From assembly GCA_010093485.1 (NCBI GenBank), contig MU001496.1, forward strand, positions 997,666-1,061,665: a stretch of DNA of 64,000 bases, in the 5' to 3' direction. Below, one piece after another: positions 46,495 through 62,367 of the stretch; position 1 is the stretch's first letter, and each line of letters starts with the position of its first letter. The notes beneath the pieces were generated by a model. The model ran no database searches and had not been told where the DNA came from. It was given only the letters and a program-made list of their open reading frames with translations. The position numbers and the translations under genes were made by a program. Source of the DNA: Karstenula rhodostoma CBS 690.94. Taxonomy: Eukaryota > Ascomycota > Dothideomycetes > Pleosporales > Didymosphaeriaceae.

Positions 46495-49290
46495 GATGGA
46501 GTGACGATGGAATAAAGGGATGAGGCACCGAGGATGAAGTTGATACGATGCAACTCTATTAGGCTGAAGACTGGCGTAAAGTGAGGGTTTGCTGTAGGAG
46601 GTTAGCGCGTTAATATACCTGTGGCCAGCGGCATTTCGAAACGGCTAAAGTGGGCTAGGGTGGAGAGCTGCGCACCCCCAGCATTGAGAATGGAGGTTTC
46701 GGTCGCTGCGTATCGTCTGTCTTGTTCGCTATTGTGGTCGTAATTTCAGATGTCGCTGGCTACAAGGTTGTCTTAGACGATACATTATACCTGATGCTTA
46801 CACCCTTAAGACTAGTTTGATAGACTCTCTCTCTCTGTTCGATAGACAACCACTTTTCCGGGAAATGTGCGGCGTGCTATTCTGGACTTGCGTCGTTCCG
46901 TGCTTGTTTGTACGGGTGTATCTCCTTGCCGAGTCGTTTATATCACTACGGATAGGGGAGACACCTTTTTGTGATTATCTTTGTACTCCACACACTCGAT
47001 AACTCTATCTTTTTGTCATTATTTCCCTCCAGATCACTATGGATGCTCCCGAAAAAGTCATATGATGTTAATGTTTAGTCTGAACTGTGGCCGCATGCTG
47101 GATAATGGATTTCGATTTGTGTCTTCTTTAGCCATCTCTATCAAGGTTGAAGAAAGTACACAAAGGTGAAGCTAGTCGTTCATGGCACACCGGAGCTGTC
47201 ACACAAAGAAGGATAGTACTGTCTGTACGCTGACGAACCCGATTCGCTGTTAGTTTCGTATTTGTCAGATTTTCCTCATGTTCTGTAAAGCCTTGATTGG
47301 TACATTGGAAATGATGTCAGGATCTCTGGTCGCTCTTGATGAACATAGTTCACTGATAGGCAGCGGTCGTTTGTTTTCTACAGCCTGATGGAAACCCTTC
47401 CTTGGTTAATTCAGACAGTTCATATGTGTTTAGTGGGCTTAGCTAATGCGATATGGACGAGGTGGGTCCGCGCAGTCACGTCGTCTACAAAGTGTCTCTC
47501 GTGCTTTGGGCAGAAGAACAATGATGCCTAGCAATGAGCAATGCGATAGCTGTACCTCAAGGTATCTCTGCTGGTGCACCAGCAGATCGGCTAACACTCC
47601 AGATGCTATGTGTGGCCCATTAGCAGGGAGGAAGGCCGACTCGTACTGGCCATAGGGTTGTGATGTACTGAAGTCGATGGGACTGAAAAATAGTTGCGAG
47701 TTGCAAGGGGTTGGGCCTGAAAGCCTTGTGGAAAATGGATCCCGCTCCCGTGCTCGAGTCTACCAAATTTGTGTTGTAATATTTGCCGGCTAATAAAGAA
47801 CACTATAAAAATAGGCACTTTTTACTGGTTAGTGCGGGGATGGGCAAGTTCGTTGTTGGTACAGTTGAGGTCGGGGTCCACAACAAACGCTAGAAGAACG
47901 ACCCAACAAAGCGCCAAAGGTCAGCATTAAACCCCTTGCCAAAGCACAAGTAAGCAAGGCTTGATAACTTACGAACTACAAGTGTGCCGGCACTTAATCT
48001 GTCTGGCATCGCCGATCTATTAAATTGCCTGTCCTCGGCATTTGGAACACCTAATGATATTAGTGATAGAAGCACTAAGAGAGTGGCATATTATGCATTT
48101 ACCATTTCCGGCTGCTTCAGCTACTGGCTGCCCATGCATGTGTATACTCCACCCACTAGTAGAGGCACTAAGTCCTATATATGGGGAATATTCTTGGCTA
48201 ATTAGTATATATATCCTTCTGTTGTTTGAAATATTTGTGTGTTGACACCCCATCGAGTTCCTGTACTGCGTTTTGCCGCGGCTTGCAAAAGCGTGCGAAG
48301 AGTCAACAATTGATATATCCTTGTATACTATACATGATACAATATAGATGCTAAGTTTTTATAGGTAGTGAGTTGCCCATAACTCCTCTACTACCTGCTC
48401 TTATATTAGTAATTATATTTATCTTTAAAGCTAGGTTCAATTGGGGAATGTACTCCTTTTTTTTCTTATTTTTTTTTTTTAATTTGGGGATGGAGACGAG
48501 CAAAGTGCGACGCGGAGAGCACTCTCTAGGCTGCAAGTGGCCCTAAGCGTTGCACTGCAACTGTTTTTCTTAGCTCTTTCTCTAAGTGAAGTCATCTAAA
48601 TCTACGAATTACCCCTGTTGCATGCCTTCGTTTTTGTATCTGTGTGGGTTAGTGTTGAGTTTTGTGGACCCTCACTAGACTGCAACGGCTTGAGCGCAAC
48701 CCTAGAGGTACCAAACGGTTGCAGCCACTTCGAAAAGACTCCCATGTTATCGTAAATGAACAGCGAGGGATCATCCTCTGCAGACATGTCTCGTCCATAT
48801 ATGTGGTTGCACAAGAAGTCTCCGAACAAATGAGCACTGCGCGGGTGCCATTGCCCATATGATCCCCCAGACTTCGGCACCTGCTCCGAATTTCGGCAAC
48901 TGTCGCCCAGTACCCGGAGGAACTAAACACTCAATATCTACTTCCCCGGACCTTGGCGCGTACAAAAGACAGGCTTACTCCATGATCACTGGTAGCTTAG
49001 CCACGGCTTGGCGACCAGCTGCGTTATTGCCATTCGTTTGTATGACACAGTGGGACGAATAAGGGGCATGCTTTTCGCGATGCTCTCTCTGCGAAACTCA
49101 GCCAAGTCTGTGCAAATGAGACGCAACGATATAGTATTTCCTCCAGTAGAAGCTGCAAATGGCACTACTACAAACAACATGAATGTCAAGAAAAGGGTTA
49201 TAAGTACTACAGCATCGTATCGCTTTCGACGATAGCTCGCCATATTTTTCAGAAAGAGATTACCTAACAATCTACTACCGCATCGCCGTT
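46495..49290. other. AT-rich region without recognisable genes
   Basis: About 2.8 kb. The part 47.7-48.5 kb is clearly AT-rich with T and A runs, unlike the rest of the window, and might be old transposon or RIP-affected DNA. No transposase, reverse transcriptase or terminal repeats could be recognised. A minus-strand frame around 48602-48880 reads smoothly but matches no family I know. Confidence 0.45.
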
Positions 49291-50045
49291 ATGAAGGTCG
49301 CGGTATTTGCACTCCTCGCCGCCTCTGCGCCGCTTGCTCAAGCGCACTACATCTTCAACCGCCTGATCGTGAATGGAGCTTCCATTGGTGGAGAGTACGC
49401 GTACACGCGAAAGAACTCCAACTCCTACAACCCTGCGTACACCAACGAGCTCATGAACTCCAACGACCTCCGCTGCAACAAGGGCGCGACGGCAGGGAAC
49501 ACCGCTACCTACACCGTAAAAGCCGGCGACAAGATTGGTTTCAAGCTGTTCAACAACGAGTTCATCGAGCATCCCGGCCCAGGTTTCGTCTACATCAGCA
49601 AGGCTCCTGAGTCCGGTGTCAAGAGTTACGATGGCAGTGGCGACTGGGTGAAGGTCTACGAGACCGCTCTGTGCGGGAGCAACCCTGGAACAGACAACAA
49701 CTGGTGCTCATGGCAGAAGGACCGGTTGGAATGGACGATTCAGAGCAAGATTCCACCGGGCGAGTACCTTGTCCGGGTGGAACACATTGGTCTCCATGAA
49801 GCCCACGCGGGCAAGGCCCAGTTCTACATCGAGTGCTTCCAGCTCAAGATCGAAGGTTCAGGAGGAGGCACCCCAGGGCCAGTGGCCAAGATCCCTGGCA
49901 TTTACACTAAGAACGACCCTGGAATCGCTTTTAACAAGTGTAAGTGACGCCTATGCTCACTTACTCGAACTTCGCTAATCTGCTTGTAGGGAACAACCCC
50001 AAGTCATATGTCGTTCCGGGTCCCAAGGTGTGGAATGGAGAGTGA
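49291..50045 (+). CDS. Secreted AA9 lytic polysaccharide monooxygenase
   Basis: Copper enzyme (formerly GH61) that oxidatively cleaves cellulose and related glucans outside the cell. Exons 49291-49939 and 49990-50045 give 234 aa. The signal peptide is residues 1-18 (MKVAVFALLAASAPLAQA). Cleavage exposes His19, the N-terminal copper ligand. The second copper His is His94 in EHPGPGFVYIS, and the axial Tyr179 lies in QFYIEC. The conserved GEYLVRVEHIGLHEAH segment provides the second-sphere His169. Cysteines consistent with AA9 disulfides are present. There is no carbohydrate-binding module. A 50-bp intron (GTAAGT...TGTAG) brings in the last 18 residues, ending VPGPKVWNGE. Confidence 0.95.
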
Positions 50046-50355
50046 GACCTAGACCAAGCAACGTTAGTGCTGTAGTTTGAAAATACTCAGAAGCAAAGGA
50101 TGGACTAGCTGTAGTTCGAGGATGCTTAGATTCAAGAAGAGCGCAGATAGCACGAGTATCAAGCCACTGACTGTGCCTTTTCGAAGTGCCGTCATTGTGG
50201 AACTTGATCAGTTAAATGAATTGCTATAGAATATACCCATAACTCCAACCAACGATGTAGCTGAGGCGACGCTCCTATATGGCTTCGCATAGAGGGGAAT
50301 CCATATTCAGAACACTCGGAAGCCCCATTATAGATCGACGCAGACCCGGGGGATA
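50046..50355. other. Convergent 3' intergenic region
   Basis: 310 bp between the AA9 and dehydrogenase-like stop codons. Nothing is seen. Confidence 0.5.
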
Positions 50356-54684
<4,329 letters not shown>

Positions 54685-55975
54685 ATGGCAGCTTTACTCG
54701 ACAAGATCGGCCTTGGTGGCAACAAGGAGCCCGCTCCTTCTTCCGATAGAGAACCTGTTCGTGCGCTGCCAGCCAGTTGGTACACGTCTCCAGAGATGTA
54801 CGAGCTTGAACGCCGTGCCATCTTTTCTCGCAAGTGGCTTATGATGACCCATTCTCTCCGCCTCAAGAACACGGGCGACTTCCTCCGCTACCATATTGCT
54901 GGATTTGACCTTGTTCTCTCACGGGATCGTCAGGGCGATATCTCCGCCTTTCACAACGTCTGCAGGCACCGCGCCTATCCCGTAATCGAGCAGGACCAAG
55001 GAACTGCCAAGATCTTTTCGTGTCGATATCATGGGTGGTCGTATGGTCTCAATGGCAAATTGGCCAAAGCTCCCGGCTACCAAGATGTTCCTGGCTTCGA
55101 TAAGCAACAGAACGGCCTGTTTAAAATCCATGTTCGAACTGATGCCAAGGGCTTCGTTTGGATAAATCTCGATGCTTCAGAAGAGCCAGAGGTCCCCTGG
55201 GTATCAGATTTCAGAGGTGTCGATGAGCAAGAACGCTTTAACAATTTCGACTTCGACAACTACGAATTTGATCATACGTGGAAAATCGATGCCGAGTACA
55301 ACTGGAAGATAGCCGCCGATAATTACAACGAGTGCTATCACTGCGCGACCACCCATCCTGACGTCCCGGATGTGGCCAACCTTGAGACCTACGACGTGCA
55401 TCCCAAGGACAAACACATTGACCATGATGCATCGGCATCAGAAGAGCAGATCAAGAAGGGCATGCACATTGCCAGTACCTACTATTGGCCGTTCACTTCT
55501 ATGACCGTCTCGTAAGTTTGCCAGCTACCCACCGCTAATTTTTGCCCTAACAACTTACAGACCACACTTCTTCTTCATGCAAAAGTTCCTACCCACCAGC
55601 GCAACGACCACGCAAGTCTACTACGATGTTTTCCGGAGTCGTCACTCTTCAGAAGAGGACTTCCAACGAATAAATAACATGTTCAAACGCATCATGAACG
55701 AAGACAAGGTTCTCTGCAACCAGGCGCAGAAGAACCTCAACGCTGGCGTCTTTGTTAATGGTGGACTCCACCCACATATGGAGAAGGGTCCGCTATACTT
55801 CCAAAAGATGTGCAGAGAGGAGGTCGTTGACTGGCATAAACGAGAGCAGGCTGCGAAACAGGAGATTTGGCCTGCGCGTCAAAAATTGCCCAGCAGCGCT
55901 GATGAAGCTAACGATGATGTAGACTTCTGCAATGGTCTTTCATGTTCTACGAACAATGAGGCATTAGTTTGGTAA
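54685..55975 (+). CDS. Rieske non-heme iron oxygenase, choline monooxygenase-like
   Basis: Oxygenase of the choline monooxygenase / glycine betaine demethylase type. Exons 54685-55511 and 55561-55975 give 413 aa, the usual length. The Rieske [2Fe-2S] site is CRHRAYPV (Cys93, His95) and CRYHGWSYG (Cys113, His116). The mononuclear iron site is in NYNECYHCATTHP (His219, His224), and an upstream LERRAIFSRKW motif is typical of the family. There is no plastid or mitochondrial presequence. The protein needs an external reductase, and none is encoded nearby. Family members oxidise choline or demethylate glycine betaine, carnitine or proline betaine. The neighbour on the other strand favours glycine betaine or a similar methylated amine. 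Confidence 0.9.
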
Positions 55976-56310
55976 GCCCATGGCTACGACATATATGACT
56001 TTTGTTTCTGTAATCGCCTTGGTGACCAGATTGATTCATAGCGAGGCGCAAGCGTTGATAGGATCATCTCCTAGATTGTCTAAATTTATCTCCTTGCTCT
56101 TGCTCGATAAATTGTTTTCAATCAAGTACCTGAACTACGAGCGCGAACTATTCGCCTTACCAAAGCCAATTTCGGATCACATATTCCGTCGTTGCAGCTC
56201 AGATAAGACAGACCAGAACGCTCAATAATAATCCAAATATATACACCAGAGTCCAAGGGCATACCCCAGTATGAATTTACCGAGGGTCATGTCAGTACAA
56301 ACCAAGATCA
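55976..56310. other. Convergent 3' intergenic region
   Basis: 335 bp between the Rieske gene and the histidine kinase stop. Nothing is seen. Confidence 0.5.
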
Positions 56311-59300
56311 TCATCCACCACCGAGTCTGGCCAGCACAGATCGAACCTTCGCAAGTAATTCAGGAACCCTGAAAGGTTTCCCAACCACGTCGTCCATCCC
56401 ACCTTCAATCGCAACTCGAGTTTGTTCATCTCGCACATTCGCCGTTACGGCGATGACAGGCACATGCCCCGTCACAACACCCTCCGCTTCCATATCTCGT
56501 ATACGCCCAACAGCCGTAAGCCCATCCATCTCCGGCATCTCCAGGTCCATAAGAATTATCGACAATGGCCGGCCAGCTGGATCCTGAAATGAGGTTGTTG
56601 CTAGAACTTCCAGTGCCAGGAAACCATTGTCAGCGGTGTAGACAGTGCATCCGGCTTTTTTAAGCTGTTTAGATAAGACGCGCTGATTCACCAGGTTATC
56701 CTCGACTATGAGAACAGCCAGGTCTGAGTCGTCTACCGAAGGCCCGCTTCGTGCTGTAGAAGAGATTGATGCGGGACTGGAATTTGACCTTACTGAAGCG
56801 TGGGTCGCAATTGTCTCCTGTGGTCGCATGAGTGGCGTCGGACCCATGATACCTGGTCGCTTTGGAGTCGGGGCTTTCCTGCCTTGGATGAAGAAACCGA
56901 AAGTGCTCCCAACCCCGGCTTCTGAAGAGACCCCGACTTGGCCTCCATGAAGCTCAGCGAGCTGTCGAGAGATAAAGAGTCCCAGGCCGCTGCCTCCATA
57001 TGTAGCATGAGTACGTGGTGAAGCTTGTGCAAACCGTTCGAACAAAAGACGCTTCTCGTCGACGGTGAGACCGACGCCAGTGTCCTCCACTTTGACACGG
57101 ATGTACAACCGCTCGCCATCACCCCAATCTTGACCGGCGGCGATATCTACGAGCGAGCTACGAGTCGGTATGTATTCGAAGCCCTTGAAATGAGGGCGAG
57201 GTTGCTCTGTGGAGGCGCCGAGGTGAACCGAGATGAATCTTTTTTCCGAGCCTGCCGTGAACTTGACTGCATTGCCAATGAGGTTGATGATTATCTGAAG
57301 CAATCTGGAAGGATCCAGATAGACCCAGTCAACTCTTAGTTGGCTCAGCGACTCATGTGAAAAAAAGGAGAGTTCGATTTCCTTGCTTTGTACTTCTGGC
57401 TTGAACATGTTCATCGCGCGATGTATGATGGCGGATGGCTGTACAGCAATGGGTGTAATAAGCAACAAGTTTGAGTCAAGCTTGGAAACGGTGAGAATAT
57501 CATCCACAATAGACTTCTGATGTTGAACACAGAGCGCGATATTGTTAGCGGCATCGATGCATTCCTCGACTACTTTGGCATCAGAATTCCCGAACAAATG
57601 CTGCGATAGCGAGTCGCGGATATCGTCAGCACATATCAGAATCGCGCTTAGAGGATTTCTCATTTCGTGGCTTGTTATATCAATGAACTCATTCTGCTGG
57701 CGTTTAGTCTCTTCTGCCTCCTTCAGTCGTTGCTCCTGAAGTCCTTGGACCCATTTCAGATGGGATATGTCAGCAATGGAACCCATTATGGATTTAACTT
57801 TTCCATGCGCGTCAACCTCTGGCTGAGAAGTAGCAAGCACCCAGTACTCGATTGGTTCACCAGCGAGATCTCGCGGCACGTAGTCTGTGCCAGTGAGATG
57901 AAACTCCTCTTGCCTTGGCTTGTAATCTTCCATCATCTTACTCCACATCACCTCTCCCCTCCGTCGACTCTCTTCGGACATTGGTTTTAGAAAGGCGAAG
58001 TGGCTGTCGTCATCCCTTTCGTGTTTGGCCATTTCGTAGTAGCGTTCGTTGGCTTCCAGCAAAACACCATCGGGGTCGAACAGGTACATGCCCAAAGGTG
58101 ACAGCTCAGTCATACGTCGCATCCTATTGGCCTGTACTTCGAGCTGTTGGCTGAGCTGTTCCCGCTGTAACGTAGCTACCTCTACTGCGTTTCTGTTCCT
58201 TCGAACCTCCTCTTCAAAAAGCAGGAATGAAGCTAAAGAGTTTGCTAACTGCCGATTAAGCAGATAGACGAAAGCTTTGTATTCTTCATCGTACGCTCTC
58301 TTGGGATTGACGCCCAGCAGTAGGAAGGCGAAAATGTTCTCGTTGTTGGTAGGGCGCACAGGTATTATGATTGCTTCCTTGCAAGGATCTCCATAGCCGC
58401 GCCATTCAATCCCTTCGGTGAGCTCATCAGGCAGACTGCCATTTCGCCTTTTAATAATCGTTGGTTCACGTGTTCGCATGGCTTCACGGAACGCGGGAAT
58501 AAATCCTTCTTTTGAACGCTTCAGATCTAGCTTTGGCGGTGAAGCTGGATGGCCTTCCGGAATACCAATGGCGCCTTCTAATAGGCAGGTTTTCATAGAA
58601 ATCGTGCTATCGGACGAGTGAGAAACCGTGTCGGCGTCATCCGAATCAGTAATCGAGTAAACTGTCAGACTCAGCACATGTTCAACCCACACAATCACAC
58701 AGACAGAGGTATCACAAAATGGATGCGTAAACTTACGAAGAGCAAAAGGCACCTCCCATGGATTATCTTGGAGTCCGTCCAAAACGCATTGCCAAAAGTG
58801 CTTTGTGGATCGCGTTTCGACAAGTTTTTCGCTTATTTGCCGCAGCGTCCGCATTCTTCTGTGGCTTACAGTTTGGTAGGTTGTTTCGAAGGGCGCATTG
58901 TAGAAACCTAGGACTAAAGTTACGAAACAAAGTTAGCGAGGATGACATAAGGAGACTTGAACACAGTCAGGCGGATGGTCTCAAAAGCCTCGGACAGCCG
59001 TCTGAGCTGTCGATCCCGTCGGCTTCCATCTGGTGTTTACATACTGCGCTTTGTCCCACCGTACAATGGTATAAACGACCAAGAGAAGAACGTCTCCTCA
59101 AGGTAGCCGTACCTCTCGATTGGTAGGTAGTCATTCTCTTTGCGGACACTTTGGCCCGTTCTAGCACATTCCCGGAGGATTGGTCCCACCCCATCCCATA
59201 TTTCACTAAAAGGACCAGAAAAGCCGGTCCCCATCAGATCTGGATGTTTGTTACCGGCCACCTCGTTCTTGTACGCCTCATTGTAGAGCACAGTCAGCTC

Positions 59301-60296
59301 TTCACCCCAGAAAAGGGCAGCTGGATGGGGATTCTTCATGAGAAGATTTGCGACTTCACGAAATTCAACCGACCAGGTGTCCATGGATCCTAACGGCGTG
59401 GTTATCCAATCAACGTTTCGTGCAAACATCATGTGCTCAGTCAAGACTCCTTGTGGTTTTGCGGCTGTCCAATCGGGTACGCCGTTCTCTGGTGAAGCCA
59501 ATGTTATGGATGCCCCACTTCCCGACGTATCGTTTGATGCTTCTCCGGTGGTTGGATCATATGAGCGCCCCTTGCCATCGTTTGGAAACGTAGGAGCAGA
59601 CGATAACAGGAAGCTACTTCTGACAGTAAGCTCAGTTTGAGGTGTCGCAACACCGAGTGGTGGCTCGCTCACGGACGCAGCGGACGCAGCAATCGCGGGT
59701 GCCAATGTGTCTTCCGACGGTCTCAACTTTTTTCTGACCAGAGCGTCCCTCGATTCTGCCTGCCACTTGACACCTTCGCTTCGTTGGTGTGTGGATGAAA
59801 TGTCCGACACGTGATGTGTAGCGTTGCCCCACTGTATCCCCGACACGAAACGCCATCGTTGTTTAGACGTGAAGCCGGTCCAGAGCATATCCTCGTAGAA
59901 AAAGGTCTGCGGGAAGACATCGCGTGAGTCGTCAAAATCGCTTATGCTCGTGACCCAAGATTTGAAATGTAGATACGGCGTTCGAGCGGATTTCGCGTGG
60001 CCACTCTCCACATTCGAGCCCGTAATTCTACCCAGCAACTGTTCGTGTAGTCGGAGGGCCGCATTGCAAAATATCGGCCGAAGGGTCGTCTTAGTTTCGG
60101 TGTAGTCGAGATGATCGGAGTCTAAATCGAGCACGAAGGTTGGTCGAGGATCCTGGTCGAGAACTTCGTGAAAACCTATGCCGTCCAACTCTTTCAACGC
60201 CTTGTGGTCGAAGGCACGCTTGGCATCACCTGCCGGTTCTTCGAAAGGAGCGGACTGCGATTGCGATAGCAGGTGCGTCGGCGCCGGCTCCACCAT
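56311..60296 (-). CDS. Hybrid histidine kinase with several sensor domains
   Basis: Cytosolic two-component sensor that feeds the Ypd1 phosphorelay. Three exons: 60296-59045, 58907-58737 and 58661-56311, about 1257 aa. The N-terminal part has a Ser/Thr-rich linker and a PAS-like region (PLGSMDTWSVEFREVANLL, FWGEELTVLYNEAY). A GAF-like region and a second PAS (LGMYLFDPDGVLLEANERYY) follow. HisKA is FIDITSHEMRNPLSAI with phospho-accepting His807. The ATPase has the N box INLIGNAVKFT (Asn934), VEDTGVGL and GGSGLGLFISRQL. The C-terminal receiver has VLIVEDNLVNQRVL, phospho-Asp1180 in ILMDLEMPEMDG and Lys in VGKPF. The 75-bp second intron is a multiple of three with no stop. I call it an intron because splicing restores VPFALLYSITD, the usual text here. 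The ligand is unknown. Confidence 0.92.
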
Positions 60297-61557
60297 CTGG
60301 ACGGTGGTGTATGTCGCTCAGTTGGGGAGAAGGGTGGGTGGTCCGTGTCGGGTGGTGGATGACCTCATTCGTCGGCAATTCCTTCCAGCGGAAATATTCC
60401 AGGGAGCAACCGTCTCAGCCTGTCAATAACCCGAACTACACCATGCAAGGCGCTTTGTATACATGCTGCCCATCTCGCAGGGATTTCAATTGTGTGCAAG
60501 CAGGGTGTTGTGTGAAGCCATCGATGCGGTGTCGCTACGTGGTTTGAGTGGCCCCAGGAGTAACAATCGCCGGCTGTTTGCTGAAAGGCTGGAGGAACCA
60601 CGGCGAGTGCACCCGTATCCATAGTACCAGCATCGTTCGTATAAGTAAATAGTTGGACATACTCATATAACGAGAAGGCTTTTATACTCGTTGATTGGAC
60701 TTCCCCGGAGCATGACCGAGACCAGTTTTGTCCTTCAGTCTCAGCCGTGGGCTACTCTCTTTTGGGATACTTCATCGGAGCAGCAGCCTGCTACTTTTCT
60801 AGTCAGCCAGTTTTTGGATGGTATGCGAGAGCCCTGTTCGCTGCGCGGTATTTCTATTTCATTGACGACTGTTCCACCCGCCTGCTACCTCTGGTACGAA
60901 TTGCTGGTGTGCTTTGGCGACACCTTCAATCATCGAAGATAAACGAACAAAGCCGCCCCCCCGGGATTTAATCATGCCCTGCTAGGTTCCTTGCAATCAT
61001 GTACGAGTGTCTGGTGACTGCACCATCTTGAAACCACTTTCGTCGTTTACTTGCGACTTCCCTGCCAATCATGTGAAATATCCAGATCGTTGAAGCTTCA
61101 TCGTGGAGACACCGGAGATTTCATGGCCCAGAAAGACTAGATGCGCAGCTCGATCGATTGGTTGTGTGGTAGTACTGTAGTCGACGCGCTCGTTCTACTG
61201 ACCTCGAGATCGCGCAAGGCTCTCGCCTTCCTACAGACTACACTTGTCTTTTCAAGCTCATCAATGAACACCTAAGGTTGCCTCATATTCAAGTCGTATG
61301 ATTCGAGCTTGTATGGGTGTGGTTACGCATGTTCTATTTGCTTAGCAGTGATTGGTGTTCCTCGGCTCGGCCACGGCATGCAGACCGGAAGCTCCAATAA
61401 TTACTGGGCTCAGCTGACAGCTAAGGCGCTAATGTCTGTCGGCTGTTTTCTGAGTGGATGAGTAGACAAGTGGAGATTCTGGAACTCCACCCGGCCTCTC
61501 ACAATAAGCCTGGTATAGATACACCTGTATTCTGAATATTTACATCAAATCAGATCT
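60297..61557. other. Upstream region of the histidine kinase gene
   Basis: About 1.26 kb up to the tRNA gene. Short ORFs (for example 60691-60942) are not convincing. No gene is supported. Confidence 0.5.
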
Positions 61558-61576
61558 GGTCTTATGGTCTAGTGGT

Positions 61577-61627
61577 GTAAGTTCAACAGCTTCGACAACA
61601 TCACAACATCAACTAATAGTGAAACAG
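61577..61627 (+). other. 51-bp intron-like insertion in the D-loop of tRNA-Pro
   Basis: Starts GTAAGT and ends GAAACAG, with AACTAATAG (branch-point-like) about 12 bases before the end. Length and signals match the spliceosomal introns of neighbouring genes (42-65 bp). It falls exactly between the A box end (GTGGT) and ATGATTCTCG, the normal continuation of fungal tRNA-Pro. Confidence 0.75.
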
Positions 61628-61644
61628 ATGATTCTCGCTTAGGG

Positions 61645-61660
61645 CTATCCTGAGCACATT
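61645..61660 (+). other. Canonical 16-bp tRNA intron (37/38)
   Basis: CTATCCTGAGCACATT lies one base after the anticodon AGG, the standard site cut by the tRNA splicing endonuclease. Its CCT can pair with the anticodon, as is usual in pre-tRNA introns. Confidence 0.8.
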
Positions 61661-61699
61661 TGCGAGAGGCCCCGCGTTCGAATCGCGGTAAGACCCATC

Positions 61700-61704
61700 T
61701 TTTT
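61700..61704 (+). terminator. RNA polymerase III T5 terminator
   Basis: Run of five T four bases after the discriminator base of tRNA-Pro, the normal place for a Pol III stop. Confidence 0.8.
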
Positions 61705-62367
61705 GGCGGCAAAGCGCTTTGGAGCATAGTGATGCTGGCAACTCGTCGTTCAAACTTTTTGTCAAAATCTAGGGGGTTTTAAGAACATTCCCATGTTAGT
61801 ATTGTGACGGACTTTGTGTGAGTTGGGATGCACATGCATGTTTACAGCACTATGAGATCGTAACATGTAGGTAGAAGAGATGGTGATCAGGCGGAGACCA
61901 ATTTTTGCATTTCCAGACAGCTTTGGTTTATCCATGTCCTTACCATGCGCATCCGTAAGCTTCACAGACTGTCAACCTGCAAGGAGAATCACCATGTTCT
62001 TTTTTTCTGCCGTTTGCGCGACCTTCAAAGGGTTTGCGGCCTTTAGTTTCGGCCGCTGGTTGGGCTTACACCCTCCCATAGGGTTCGGGTGCGTAGTGAG
62101 TGCGGTAGGGATTTTCTCCTCGTAAAAGATCACAAAAAGAACCAATCACCCCAACCACGCCACGCACCCGAACCTGCCAGGAGCTGGCAGGAGGGTGTAG
62201 ATCGGCTGCTAGTTGGGCTTAGATCGGCCGCAGTGGACCAACGGAGTGTCGCCATTCTCCCGCGGCTCCCGTCCACCGCGTGCAAAACACCAAACAACGC
62301 TACGTACCTTTCCTATAAACCATCGCGCGCGGCCTGTGTTCCAACAGTCCACAGATTGACAATTGTG
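61705..62367. other. Intergenic region upstream of the ceramidase gene
   Basis: Holds an interrupted inverted repeat at 62067-62094 / 62162-62199. No coding gene is supported. Confidence 0.5.
62067..62199. repeat. Interrupted inverted repeat
   Basis: Left arm segments TACACCCTCC (62067-62076) and GGTTCGGGTGCGT (62082-62094) are perfectly matched in reverse complement by ACGCACCCGAACC (62162-62174) and GGAGGGTGTA (62190-62199). A nested small palindrome CCTGCCAGGAGCTGGCAGG (62173-62191) sits inside the right arm. This could be a fold-back/MITE relic or a regulatory hairpin. Confidence 0.7.

Larger units (their letters stand above)
61558..61696 (+). tRNA. tRNA-Pro(AGG) with two insertions
   Basis: Removing two insertions gives a textbook tRNA-Pro. 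The acceptor arm GGTCTTA pairs perfectly with TAAGACC (61689-61695). The D-arm is GTCTAGTGGT + ATGAT, and the anticodon stem CTCGC/GCGAG holds loop TTAGGGT with anticodon AGG. The T arm is CCGCG-TTCGAAT-CGCGG (61672-61688). The A box (TGGTCTAGTGG, 61565-61575) and B box (GTTCGAATC) are intact. A 16-bp canonical intron (61645-61660) sits between positions 37 and 38. A second, 51-bp insertion (61577-61627) lies in the D-loop. The T5 terminator follows at 61700. Perfect stems argue against an eroded pseudogene, but function depends on how the D-loop insertion is handled. Confidence 0.85.

Noticed and set aside
47700..48550. Transposable element in the AT-rich stretch
   Set aside because: No transposase or reverse transcriptase fragments, terminal repeats or target-site duplications could be recognised. 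Only base composition is suggestive.
45590..49290. RiPP precursor peptide for the UstYa-like gene
   Set aside because: No ORF with a signal peptide and repeated core units flanked by Lys-Arg sites was visible.
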